Shown piece after piece: positions 5,860 through 13,803 of a stretch of 35,098 bases of DNA. Origin of the DNA: a virus. The stretch is from positions 1-35,098 of the IMG/VR virus record IMGVR_UViG_3300032217_001005; one strand, written 5' to 3'. Each line of letters opens with the position of its first letter. Within the stretch, counting starts at the first letter, position 1. The translations under genes and the position numbers were made by a program. The notes under the pieces were generated by a model. The model had not been told where the DNA came from, did no database searches, and worked only from the letters and a program-made list of their open reading frames with translations.

Positions 5860-7849
5860 AGCAAAGCTAAAGAAGATAGACGAAGCTTGGCTTGGGTTAG
5901 ATTCTGTAGATACAGATTTATTTAATCCAATGTGTATTTTGCGACCAAGCGAAGATGACTTTCATTTAAAGCTCGCTTGGCTTATGACTAGGCCAGAGTA
6001 TCTATCGTTTTTTTGTCATCACATCTTAAACGTTCAGCTACTACCATCTCAGGCATTAGTGCTAGATGAAGTTTGGAATAGAAAATTTCCAATGCTTATT
6101 GCTAGTCGAGGATTTGGTAAATCTTTTATGCTATCTTTATATGCAATGTTAAGAGGTTTAGTTTTACCACGACGCAAAATTGTAGTTGTCGGTGCAGCAT
6201 TTAGACAGTCTAAGGTGCTTTTTGAATACATGGAAACTATTTGGCGCAACTCTCCAATGTTAAGAGATATGTGTGATTCCGATAGTGGGCCAAGAAGAGA
6301 TACAGATAGATGTGTAATGAGGCTTAATGAAAGCACCATTACATGCTTACCACTAGGCGACGGTCAAAAAATTAGAGGTCAAAGAGCCAATGATATTATC
6401 AGCGATGAGTTTGCTTCTATTCCTAGAGATATTTTTGAAAATGTTGTTGCTGGTTTCGCCGCAGTTAGTGCTGATCCAGTGGCGAATGTTAAACGCCTTG
6501 CTGCAAAACAAAAAGCAGAAGAGCTAGGTATTATAATAGAAGATGAGAATGTGTCTTCAACACAATCTAAAGATAACCAAATTGTATTATCTGGAACTGC
6601 ATATTATGATTTTAATCATTTTGCAACATATTGGAAAAAGTGGAAAGCCATCATTAAGAGCCAAGGTAATCCTGCTAAACTAAGAGAAGTGTTTGGTGGA
6701 GAAGATTATCCAGAAACGTTCGATTGGACACAGTATTCAATCATACGTATGCCATATGAGTTATTACCAAAGGGCTTCATGGACGCTGACCAAGTTGCAA
6801 GATCAAAAGCCACTGTTCATACTGGTATTTATCAAATGGAATATGGCGCATGTTTCACAAGAGACAGTCAGGGGTTCTTTAAGAGATCATTAATTGAGTC
6901 CTGTGTTATCTCTCAAGAGAATGAGATCAAAGACAGTAAAGGTACTCCAATTCATTTTGAGGCTAACTTGATTGGAGATGTAAATAAAAAATACATCTTT
7001 GGTGTTGACCCAGCTTCAGAAGTAGATAATTTTAGTATCGTGGTTCTAGAAGTCAATCCAGACCATAGAAGAATTGTTCATTGTTGGACTACAACTAGAT
7101 CAGAACATAAAGAAAAAGTCAAAAAGGGTTATTCCAATGAAACCGACTTCTATTCTTATTGCGCAAGAAAAATTAGAGATTTAATGTTGCTATACCCATG
7201 TGTACATATCGCTATTGATGCTCAAGGTGGCGGCGTTGCCGTAACAGAATCTTTGCACGATCAAGATAAAATAAAGCCGGGAGAGCTTCCCATGTGGCCT
7301 ACAATTGATGATGATAAACCAAAAGATACTGACGGCGAACGCGGTTTACATATCATAGAGATGTGTCAATTTGCCAAGTACGAATGGTTATCAGAAGCAA
7401 ACCACGGAATGAGAAAAGACTTTGAAGACAAAGTTTTATTATTTCCATTCTTTGACGCTGTAAGCCTAGGTCTATCTACCGCACAGGATGATATTAAACA
7501 CAGAATGTTTGACACATTGGAAGAGTGCGTAATGGATATTGAAGAATTAAAAGACGAACTTTCTATGATACAAATGACTCAGACAAATAATGGACGAGAT
7601 CGTTGGGACACACCAGAGGTTGTTGTTGGCACTGGCAAAAAGAGCAAGATGCGTAAAGACCGTTATTCCGCACTATTAATGGCTAATATGGCCGCTAGAG
7701 TGTTACAGAGAACTCCAGAACAAGAAGCTTACAACTTCTATGGTGGATTCGCAACTGGGCGCGGCGGTGGAGATAAGCCATCCTACGAAAATGAAAAACT
7801 TTACACTGGACCAAGCTGGTTTGCAGATCAAATGAAAGATGTGTATTAG
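5852..7849 (+). CDS. Terminase large subunit
   Basis: A 665-aa packaging motor. The N-terminal ATPase has a Walker A at about residues 84-91 (ASRGFGKS) and a Walker B at about 182-186 (IISDE). The C-terminal RNase H-fold nuclease shows its metal-binding acids at about D386 (FGVDPASE), D456 (IAIDAQGGG) and probably D604 (KDRYSALL). There is an insertion of roughly 50 residues with a Lys/Glu-rich helix after the Walker B region. It pumps DNA into the prohead through the portal and cuts the concatemer. The start overlaps the protease gene by 8 bases. The last codons overlap a GTGTATTAG sequence resembling the proposed late promoter motif ahead of portal. Confidence 0.95.
   Translation: MSEAKLKKIDEAWLGLDSVDTDLFNPMCILRPSEDDFHLKLAWLMTRPEYLSFFCHHILNVQLLPSQALVLDEVWNRKFPMLIASRGFGKSFMLSLYAMLRGLVLPRRKIVVVGAAFRQSKVLFEYMETIWRNSPMLRDMCDSDSGPRRDTDRCVMRLNESTITCLPLGDGQKIRGQRANDIISDEFASIPRDIFENVVAGFAAVSADPVANVKRLAAKQKAEELGIIIEDENVSSTQSKDNQIVLSGTAYYDFNHFATYWKKWKAIIKSQGNPAKLREVFGGEDYPETFDWTQYSIIRMPYELLPKGFMDADQVARSKATVHTGIYQMEYGACFTRDSQGFFKRSLIESCVISQENEIKDSKGTPIHFEANLIGDVNKKYIFGVDPASEVDNFSIVVLEVNPDHRRIVHCWTTTRSEHKEKVKKGYSNETDFYSYCARKIRDLMLLYPCVHIAIDAQGGGVAVTESLHDQDKIKPGELPMWPTIDDDKPKDTDGERGLHIIEMCQFAKYEWLSEANHGMRKDFEDKVLLFPFFDAVSLGLSTAQDDIKHRMFDTLEECVMDIEELKDELSMIQMTQTNNGRDRWDTPEVVVGTGKKSKMRKDRYSALLMANMAARVLQRTPEQEAYNFYGGFATGRGGGDKPSYENEKLYTGPSWFADQMKDVY
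7841..7849 (+). promoter_or_regulatory. Variant late-promoter-like motif GTGTATTAG ahead of portal
   Basis: GTGTATTAG at the very end of the terminase gene matches six of seven positions of the GTGTATA motif. It lies 51 bases before the portal start, as in two exact copies elsewhere (52 and 53 bases before their genes). It also encodes the last terminase residues and stop, so the match may be coincidental. Confidence 0.3.
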
Positions 7850-7856
7850 TATTTAG

Positions 7857-7880
7857 ACAATCCAATTAACAATCCAATTA
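7857..7880. repeat. Perfect 12-bp tandem duplication
   Basis: ACAATCCAATTA occurs twice head to tail at 7857-7868 and 7869-7880 in the 42-bp gap between terminase and portal. It would lie in the portal mRNA leader. It may be a binding site or a recent slippage duplication. Confidence 0.7.
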
Positions 7881-7891
7881 CAGAGAAAACT

Positions 7892-9973
7892 ATGAGCAAC
7901 GAAGAAATGATAACTTGGAATGATGATGATGCGTCCAGCAAAACAGACGCTTTTGCTAAATTTTCAGATAATATCTCATCATATGTAGGGTTGCCAAAAG
8001 CTCAAGGAAATCATTATCGTAACTTTACCGATATTGAGTCTAATAGAACTGTAAAACCCGGATTTAATCCTAGCGATTATTATGCTTTTCGTCCAGATGA
8101 AGCAGTTCCGCAACAGCAGCGCCGCGCTATTAAAATGTGCATGGACGCTTATGACAAGGTTGGCATCATTAGGAATATTATTGATCTCATGGGCGACTTT
8201 GGTAGTCAAGGTATAGAGATAGTACATCAGAATAGCAGTGTTGAAAAATTCTACCAACAGTGGTTTAGAAGCGTTAATGGTAAAGAAAGGTCTGAGAGAT
8301 TCCTCAACAATCTTTACAAGGCTGGCAATGTAATTATTTATCGTAGCTATGCTAACATGACTCCAGAATTAACAAAGTACATGAAAGCTTTATCTAAAGA
8401 TATTAGGGTAGACGTTCCTACAGTTCCAGAGAACCAAATACCTTGGCGTTACAATTTCTTCAACCCAATGACTGTGAAAATGATAAACGGTAATCTATCG
8501 TTATTCATGGGCGCGAAAGACTATACTCTATCAGCTAGCACATTTTTAGATAAATTTCCCAATGGCGATATACCAAGTACAGTTCTTGACACATTACCGA
8601 CAGCTATTAAACAAAGCCTCCAAAGGGGAGAAAAGCAAATACCACTAGATCAGTCTAGATTAAGCGTATTTCATTACAAGAAAGATGATTGGCTACAATG
8701 GGCTAATCCTATGATCTATGCTATTCTAGATGATATTATTATGTTAGAAAAGATGAGACTAGCAGACCTATCTGCACTTGATGGTGCTATCTCTAATATT
8801 CGTCTTTGGACACTTGGTAGTCTTGAACATAAGATTCTTCCAAATAAAGCTGCAATTAATAAGCTAAGAGACATTTTAGCTAGTAACGTTGGTGGTGGCA
8901 CAATGGAATTAGTATGGGGTCCAGAGCTATCATTCCACGAATCAAACAGTGAAGTCTATAAGTTCTTAGGCTCAGAAAAATATACCGCAGTACTAAATAG
9001 CATCTATGCTGGCCTTGGTGTTCCACCAACACTAACTGGAATGGCAACAAATGGTGGCGGTTTTACTAACAACTTTATCTCATTGAAGACTTTGGTTGAA
9101 AGATTGCAGTACGGAAGAGATATGCTTGTAAAATTCTGGGAAAAAGAAATAGAAATAGTTAGAAAGGCTATGGGTTTTAGATATCGCGCCCATATTCAAT
9201 TCGACCAAATGAGCTTATCAGACGAGGCTACAGAAAAAAATCTCTTAATACAACTAGCAGACAGAGATATTATTAGCCATGAAACTATTCTTGAAAGATT
9301 TAAGGAAATACCAGAGATTGAGAAAATTAGACTTAAAAGAGAAACGTCTGCAAGAGAAGAGGGTAAATCTGCTCCAAAGGCTAGTCCATATCACGACCCA
9401 AAGCATAAACAAAATCTTGAAAAGATTGCTCTACAAAGTGGCAAAGTTACACCTCAAGACGTTGGCTTAAAGACCAGTGTTCCAAAAGATGTTTTAATAC
9501 CCAGACCTCCAGTAGCTCCAGCCGGTCCAGCCGCACCGTCAGCTAAACCTTCAAATAGTAATGGAAGACCACCATTGTCTAATGATACTGGCCCAAGAAA
9601 GCAGCGTATTGCTAATCCAAGATCAAAGCCGGGAGTTGCAGAGCTAGTAGTTTGGTCAGAAACTTCTTGGGAACAGCTATCTGATATATTAACTAATGCT
9701 TATCTCAAGTCTAACAATAAGAAAAATCTTAGACAATTAACAAAGGCTGAAGTTAATAATCTAGAACAATTAAAAGTTGATGTTTTGACAAATTTACCTC
9801 TCTTAGAAGAAGTTAATGAGCAGTCAATAGCGCAATTATTATCAGCTAACTCTAAAACACCTATAGAGTTCGCAAAGTTGCTTAAAAACAACAATATTGT
9901 GCTAGAAGATATGCCAATCGACACTTACCGAAGAAGTGTTTTGGGTTTATACATAGAGCAAAATTTAACCTAA
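7892..9973 (+). CDS. Portal protein
   Basis: A 693-aa protein directly after the large terminase, the usual portal position. The N-terminal 450 residues show the portal pattern: IRNIIDLMGDFGSQGIEI, a wing region, then GLGVPPTLTGMATNGGGFTN around residue 375-395 and LSLSDEA-like stem helices. The portal dodecamer forms the DNA entry vertex and docks terminase and neck. Residues about 480-590 form a Pro/Ala/Ser-rich linker (VLIPRPPVAPAGPAAPSAKP), and a further helical domain of about 100 residues ends the protein, making it longer than many portals. ATG 7892 has a weak GAGA upstream. The C-terminal extension could be a barrel or an internal core-protein tether. Confidence 0.9.
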   Translation: MSNEEMITWNDDDASSKTDAFAKFSDNISSYVGLPKAQGNHYRNFTDIESNRTVKPGFNPSDYYAFRPDEAVPQQQRRAIKMCMDAYDKVGIIRNIIDLMGDFGSQGIEIVHQNSSVEKFYQQWFRSVNGKERSERFLNNLYKAGNVIIYRSYANMTPELTKYMKALSKDIRVDVPTVPENQIPWRYNFFNPMTVKMINGNLSLFMGAKDYTLSASTFLDKFPNGDIPSTVLDTLPTAIKQSLQRGEKQIPLDQSRLSVFHYKKDDWLQWANPMIYAILDDIIMLEKMRLADLSALDGAISNIRLWTLGSLEHKILPNKAAINKLRDILASNVGGGTMELVWGPELSFHESNSEVYKFLGSEKYTAVLNSIYAGLGVPPTLTGMATNGGGFTNNFISLKTLVERLQYGRDMLVKFWEKEIEIVRKAMGFRYRAHIQFDQMSLSDEATEKNLLIQLADRDIISHETILERFKEIPEIEKIRLKRETSAREEGKSAPKASPYHDPKHKQNLEKIALQSGKVTPQDVGLKTSVPKDVLIPRPPVAPAGPAAPSAKPSNSNGRPPLSNDTGPRKQRIANPRSKPGVAELVVWSETSWEQLSDILTNAYLKSNNKKNLRQLTKAEVNNLEQLKVDVLTNLPLLEEVNEQSIAQLLSANSKTPIEFAKLLKNNNIVLEDMPIDTYRRSVLGLYIEQNLT

Positions 9974-9995
9974 AAACACACTTATTTCTGATTTT

Positions 9996-10005
9996 GTGTA
10001 TATTG
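9996..10005 (+). promoter_or_regulatory. Candidate late promoter GTGTATATTG
   Basis: An exact GTGTATA at 9996-10002 in the 48-bp gap between portal and the protease-scaffold gene. If TATATT (9999-10004) is the -10 element, transcription would start near 10011, just at the AGAGG ribosome binding site. It has no convincing -35 box, as expected for a gp55-type promoter. Confidence 0.5.
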
Positions 10006-10021
10006 TTTTGAGAGGAAATAT

Positions 10022-11458
10022 ATGAAAATATTCAAACAAGAAGTGCTAGATGGTGTCGCTGACAAAGTGCAGGCCGATACTACAGTCGCTTATTGCTCTC
10101 AGGCGGTTGTTTGTACAGCAAATCCAGAAGTAGCTCATAAGATTCAAGCCAGCGCAAACCCCAAGCAAATCGATCTATACTATATTAAATCAATCTTGGT
10201 ATCAACCGGCTGGAATAAAAATGACGATGTATTTGCTCCAGAACAAACTTGGGCTGCTAGGACTACACCAGAAGACAAGCAATTCAATTTCATGCATAAT
10301 GAAAATGATATTATTGGACATATTACTGGCAGTTACGTTGTTGACCGACAGGGCGCAACAATAGCAGCAGACACAGAAAACGCACCATCCGAATTCGACA
10401 TTATAACAGAAGCAGTTCTATATAATAGTTGGACAAATCCCGACAATCGGGAAAGAATGCAAAAGATCATTGACGAAATCGAACAAGGTAAGTGGTTTGT
10501 TTCAATGGAATGTTTATTCGCGGGTTTTGATTACGCGCTAATAGACCAACAGGGCAATCCAAAAGTCATAGCAAGGAATGAACAATCATCATTCTTAACT
10601 AAACACTTGAGAGCCTATGGTGGCACAGGTGAATATGAGGGCTACAAGGTAGGCAGATCATTAAGAGATATTTCTTTTTCTGGTAAGGGATTAGTTTCTA
10701 GACCAGCTAACCCAAGAAGCATTATCCTTGATTCAAGCAGAGCCTTCCTCGTAAATAAACAAGACGATGTTATTTTAAATGTACCTAAAGGAGAAATTCA
10801 AATGTCTGATACCAATTTAGAGCAGATTGTTAACGAAGCTCCAAGCGAGTTAACTGCTGCGACAGAATCAAATGAGGTAATTAGCACACCAGTTGAAGAA
10901 GTTACTCCCAATTATGCGGAAACAATTTCAGCACTTGAAGCTAGCCTCACAGAAAAAACAGAAGCTTTTAAGGTTCTTGAAGAGACACTTAAGGCTCATG
11001 AAACTGCAATCAAAGAACTACAAGATGCACTCGCCGCTAAAGACGCCGAGATGATGGATATGAAGAAGAAAGAGAAGAACAGAACACGTAAGGATCAGCT
11101 TATGGCTTCAGGTTTTGAAGAAACAGAAGCTGATGAATCTCTTTCTCTATACGAAAACTTAGATGATAAGTCTTTCGAAGCCATTGTAGCTATGTACAAG
11201 AAAAAAATGGCTAAAATGTCTCCCAAAACTATGACCAAGAAAGAATTGGTCAAAGACGAACAAGATGAGGAAGAAACCAATCCTAAAGCTGCCGTAGTTG
11301 CTTCTGAAGAAACAACAGAAGAAGTAACCGAAACACTTTTTGATGGTGTAAGCTCAACCGAGGCTGCTTTAGTGGATGCTTCTGATGCAAATGATGAACT
11401 TCAGGCCACCAGAGCTAGTGTAGCTCAGTGGTTAACCGAAAACGTACTACGTAAGTGA
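10022..11458 (+). CDS. Prohead protease-scaffold fusion protein
   Basis: A 478-aa two-part protein. The N-terminal 245 residues look like a herpesvirus-type prohead protease: a YIKSILVSTGWNKNDDVF strand, H92 in NFMHNENDIIGH, S161 in KWFVSMECLF, and the terminal ISFSGKGLVSRPANPRS that closes the protease domain in this superfamily. From residue 261 on, the protein is acidic and coiled-coil (Glu/Lys/Ala-rich, about 290-350), typical of a scaffold. The protease would cut the scaffold and itself during head maturation. A strong internal ribosome binding site and in-frame ATG at codon 261 would give scaffold alone. Neighbours are portal, decoration and capsid. The family call is strong; the exact catalytic residues are inferred. 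Confidence 0.85.
   Translation: MKIFKQEVLDGVADKVQADTTVAYCSQAVVCTANPEVAHKIQASANPKQIDLYYIKSILVSTGWNKNDDVFAPEQTWAARTTPEDKQFNFMHNENDIIGHITGSYVVDRQGATIAADTENAPSEFDIITEAVLYNSWTNPDNRERMQKIIDEIEQGKWFVSMECLFAGFDYALIDQQGNPKVIARNEQSSFLTKHLRAYGGTGEYEGYKVGRSLRDISFSGKGLVSRPANPRSIILDSSRAFLVNKQDDVILNVPKGEIQMSDTNLEQIVNEAPSELTAATESNEVISTPVEEVTPNYAETISALEASLTEKTEAFKVLEETLKAHETAIKELQDALAAKDAEMMDMKKKEKNRTRKDQLMASGFEETEADESLSLYENLDDKSFEAIVAMYKKKMAKMSPKTMTKKELVKDEQDEEETNPKAAVVASEETTEEVTETLFDGVSSTEAALVDASDANDELQATRASVAQWLTENVLRK
10787..10793 (+). promoter_or_regulatory. Internal ribosome binding site for scaffold-only product
   Basis: AAAGGAG sits 8 nt before an in-frame ATG at 10802, exactly at the boundary between the protease and scaffold parts. 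It is at least as strong as the site ahead of the full gene (AGAGG at 10011-10015). Confidence 0.7.
10802..11458 (+). CDS. Scaffold protein from an internal in-frame start (nested)
   Basis: Starting at ATG 10802, codon 261 of the longer gene, this would be a 218-aa acidic protein beginning MSDTNLEQIVNEAPS, with a Glu/Lys-rich coiled coil and an acidic tail. The arrangement copies phage lambda, where the scaffold Nu3 is translated from within the protease gene C. It would supply many scaffold molecules per protease. Support is a full AAAGGAG at ideal spacing and the coincidence of the start with the domain junction. Expression is inferred. Confidence 0.65.
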   Translation: MSDTNLEQIVNEAPSELTAATESNEVISTPVEEVTPNYAETISALEASLTEKTEAFKVLEETLKAHETAIKELQDALAAKDAEMMDMKKKEKNRTRKDQLMASGFEETEADESLSLYENLDDKSFEAIVAMYKKKMAKMSPKTMTKKELVKDEQDEEETNPKAAVVASEETTEEVTETLFDGVSSTEAALVDASDANDELQATRASVAQWLTENVLRK

Positions 11459-11477
11459 TTTACAAGGAGAAATAATT

Positions 11478-11948
11478 ATGGCCCTAAAATCAGATAGATA
11501 TGAATTTCAGACAGATATTAGTTTCTTTTACAATGCCGGTACTGCTACTCGCGGTGGCGTCGTTGTACATGATACTACGGCTGGCTCTGGCGCAGCAATG
11601 GATCAAGGTGTCAACCTTGTGAAGTATGCAGCCGTAACAGCAGCTAGTCGCCCAGTAGGTGTTCTTCTTAACGACGTTGTTAATAAGGATCTTACTCGCA
11701 CCCATCTAAATCAGTATAAGGATGAAGTGCAAAAGGGTGGCAAGGTGACTGTTCTCCGTAAGGGGTACGTTGTTACTAATAACATCACAGGTACTCCAGT
11801 TGCCGGTGATGCAGCTTATGCTTGCCATGTAACCGCTGGTAATCTCCGTCCCGATTCTCCCGGTAGCTCTGGTGTGCTACAAGTCGGTCGCTTCCTTACC
11901 AGTAAGGATGCTGACGGTTATGCTAAAGTAGAAGTCAACCTACCCTGA
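11478..11948 (+). CDS. Putative capsid decoration protein
   Basis: A 156-aa protein between scaffold and major capsid genes, starting MALKSDRYEFQTDISFF after AAGGAG. It contains GGVVVHDTTAGSGAA, then an alternating beta pattern (RPVGVLLNDVVN, KVTVLRKGYVVTNN) and a glycine-rich turn region. This resembles head decoration or stabilisation proteins of the DUF2190-like group, in which a beta barrel binds the capsid surface. Position and likely high expression (C-ending codons more common than in neighbouring operons) agree. No cysteine or enzyme motif is apparent. It could alternatively be a capsid vertex or head fibre base. Confidence 0.65.
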   Translation: MALKSDRYEFQTDISFFYNAGTATRGGVVVHDTTAGSGAAMDQGVNLVKYAAVTAASRPVGVLLNDVVNKDLTRTHLNQYKDEVQKGGKVTVLRKGYVVTNNITGTPVAGDAAYACHVTAGNLRPDSPGSSGVLQVGRFLTSKDADGYAKVEVNLP

Positions 11949-11978
11949 ACTAAATAAATTCTAAAAGGAGAATTAAAC

Positions 11979-12986
11979 ATGCCAGAAAACAAAAGACCTA
12001 GTGACGAATTTATCAGTCTCCTACGCAAGTCAGGTGATGCTGATATCAATGTGGCTGCGGCTGCTCAACGCGAGTTTGCCAAGGCTCTAGAACTTCCTCT
12101 TCGTAAGGGTGTTCTAGTTGGTAATATTCTTGGTGACATTTTCGAAACCATCAATGTGGAAGCCGGTTCAACAACCGAATTCCCACTCGACCTAGTTTCT
12201 CCCGGCCTTGAAGGTGAGCATGTCGCTTACACCAATCCCGGTCACGGTAGAATTCCAGAGCGCAGTGTGGAAGGCGACTACGTGATGATTCCCACCTACT
12301 CAATCGCTTCATCGGTTGACTATCTTCTTCGCTATGCCCGCGAAGCCAGATGGGATATCGTTGCTCGCGCCATGCAGGTGATGGAAGCTGGTTTCACTAA
12401 GAAGATGAATGATGACGGCTGGCACACTCTTCTCGCCGCTGGCGTTGACCGCAATATCCTCGTCTATGACGGTGATGCAACTGCCGGTCTATTCAGCAAG
12501 AGACTAGTTTCGCTTATGCAAACTGTCATGCGTCGTAATAGCGGTGGTAACTCCGCGTCAATTGGCCGTGGCCGTCTAACAGACATCTACGTGTCACCAG
12601 AAGCTCTAGAAGATATTCGTAACTGGGGTTTTGATCAAGTTGACGAAACAACTCGTCGTGAGATCTATACCGCTCCCACAGGCGGCGCTCCAATCACACG
12701 TATCTTCGGTGTGAATCTACGTGACCTAGATGAACTAGGCGAAGGTCAGGAATATCAGCAGTTCTTCGTGAACGAACTTGGCGGTGCAGTGCAAGCTAGC
12801 GACCTTGAACTCGTCGTTGGCCTTGACCTCTCCACAAGAGACAGCTTTGTTATGCCAGTTAAGGAGCAGCTACAGGTGTTTGAAGACCCCACTCTTCATC
12901 GTCAGCAGCGCGCCGGTTACTACGGCTTTGCAGAGCTTGGCTTTGGCGTTCTAGATAACCGCAGAGTGATCCTAGGCTCATTCTAA
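11979..12986 (+). CDS. Major capsid protein (HK97 fold)
   Basis: A 335-aa protein after AAAAGGAG. Features agree with an HK97-fold capsid: an N-terminal helical arm, a SIASSVDYLLRYAREARWDIV segment and long spine helix around residues 105-145, a DIYVSPEALEDIRNWGF region, and a final beta stretch with FEDPTLHRQQRAG near the C-terminus. A scaffold or delta domain is absent, consistent with the separate scaffold next door. Codon choice is visibly biased to C/G third positions (for example CTC, GGC, CGC, GTC) compared with the A/T-ending fibre genes, as expected of the most abundant protein. It is followed by a strong intrinsic terminator. Confidence 0.9.
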   Translation: MPENKRPSDEFISLLRKSGDADINVAAAAQREFAKALELPLRKGVLVGNILGDIFETINVEAGSTTEFPLDLVSPGLEGEHVAYTNPGHGRIPERSVEGDYVMIPTYSIASSVDYLLRYAREARWDIVARAMQVMEAGFTKKMNDDGWHTLLAAGVDRNILVYDGDATAGLFSKRLVSLMQTVMRRNSGGNSASIGRGRLTDIYVSPEALEDIRNWGFDQVDETTRREIYTAPTGGAPITRIFGVNLRDLDELGEGQEYQQFFVNELGGAVQASDLELVVGLDLSTRDSFVMPVKEQLQVFEDPTLHRQQRAGYYGFAELGFGVLDNRRVILGSF

Positions 12987-12993
12987 GTAATAA

Positions 12994-13023
12994 AAGCTAT
13001 ATATTTAGCTTAATCGATTAAGC
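12994..13023. repeat. Overlapping hairpin and 16-bp perfect palindrome after the capsid gene
   Basis: AAGCTA (12994-12999) pairs with TAGCTT (13006-13011). The next element, GCTTAATCGATTAAGC at 13008-13023, is a perfect 16-bp palindrome and shares bases with both the first hairpin and the left arm of the terminator. The three structures are mutually exclusive. This may be a protein site or part of an RNA processing or anti-termination signal. Confidence 0.6.
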
Positions 13024-13052
13024 CACCCTCGTTTACTTGGGGGTGGCTTTTT
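13020..13052 (+). terminator. Strong intrinsic terminator after the major capsid gene
   Basis: AAGCCACCC (13020-13028) pairs perfectly with GGGTGGCTT (13041-13049) around a 12-nt loop, running directly into five T (13048-13052). It ends the head transcript. Confidence 0.93.
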
Positions 13053-13053
13053 C

Positions 13054-13064
13054 GTGTATATACC
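13054..13064 (+). promoter_or_regulatory. Candidate late promoter GTGTATATACC
   Basis: An exact GTGTATA two bases after the capsid terminator's T run, 52 bases ahead of the next gene. A promoter is needed here because the terminator would stop upstream transcription, so this is the best-placed copy of the motif. No clear -35 box is seen; the preceding sequence is the terminator itself. Confidence 0.55.
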
Positions 13065-13105
13065 AATAGATTGTAAGTTCAGGACTCATTTTTCAGGAGA
13101 CAAAT

Positions 13106-13789
13106 ATGGCCGCAATATCGGACTACCTTGAAGCTAAAATATTGAATCATATCTTTAGAAGTGAGCAGTTTTTAAAGCCCTCTTCTATAGCTATAGCTCT
13201 CACTAGTAGCGTTGCATTAGACTCAAATACTGGCGCTACTCTTCCAGAATTACCTACTGGCGTTGCCAGAGGTGCCACAAATGTCACCACCGGTTATTCA
13301 AGACGAGATCTTGGAGCGCCATCCGGTGTTGGTGATACCACATGGTTTTCTGTTGGTTTTGATAATACCACCGTATTTTCTGTATATAGCCAAGAAGTTG
13401 GTAATAGTGGATATTTTTATCCTGTCTATTTATCTAAATCTGTAGCAGAAGCAGCGGACGCTAATGGAAATTCTAATACCTACACCTTTCCAAAAACATT
13501 TCCCGGCGTAAATTTTTATGCACCAAGAGCTATTGCAGTCTCTGGTAGCGCAATAGATCCCGGATATGTACAGTATGATGGAAATGGATTTATTAAAAAT
13601 CAAAACCAAATAGTATTTGATACTGCCCTTTCTGATTGGGGTTGGGTTTCTGGAGTTGCTGTATTAGATAGTTCAGTTGCTGGTCAAGGCAATGTGTTAA
13701 TGTATGCGGCTCTTAAAAATCCAAGATATATCTACACTGGCGACAATATCAAGTTTGATCCTAAGTCACTTGAAATTAGCCTCAAGTAA
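13106..13789 (+). CDS. Virion structural protein (small appendage type)
   Basis: A 227-aa protein, ATG 13106 after CAGGAG. It opens MAAISDYLEAKILNHIFRSE and follows a plan common in phage appendage genes: an N-terminal helix ending 'LNHIFR', an 'IAIALTSS' strand, a YSRRDLGAPS segment, a FPxxxSDWGWVSGVAVLDS stretch and a final LMYAALKNPRYIYTGDNIKFD. Related proteins in marine and freshwater phages are annotated as tail fibre or head fibre components. It lies first in the long appendage block, after its own candidate promoter. Exact virion position is unknown. Confidence 0.7.
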   Translation: MAAISDYLEAKILNHIFRSEQFLKPSSIAIALTSSVALDSNTGATLPELPTGVARGATNVTTGYSRRDLGAPSGVGDTTWFSVGFDNTTVFSVYSQEVGNSGYFYPVYLSKSVAEAADANGNSNTYTFPKTFPGVNFYAPRAIAVSGSAIDPGYVQYDGNGFIKNQNQIVFDTALSDWGWVSGVAVLDSSVAGQGNVLMYAALKNPRYIYTGDNIKFDPKSLEISLK

Positions 13790-13803
13790 GAAAGTTCTAA
13801 AAA

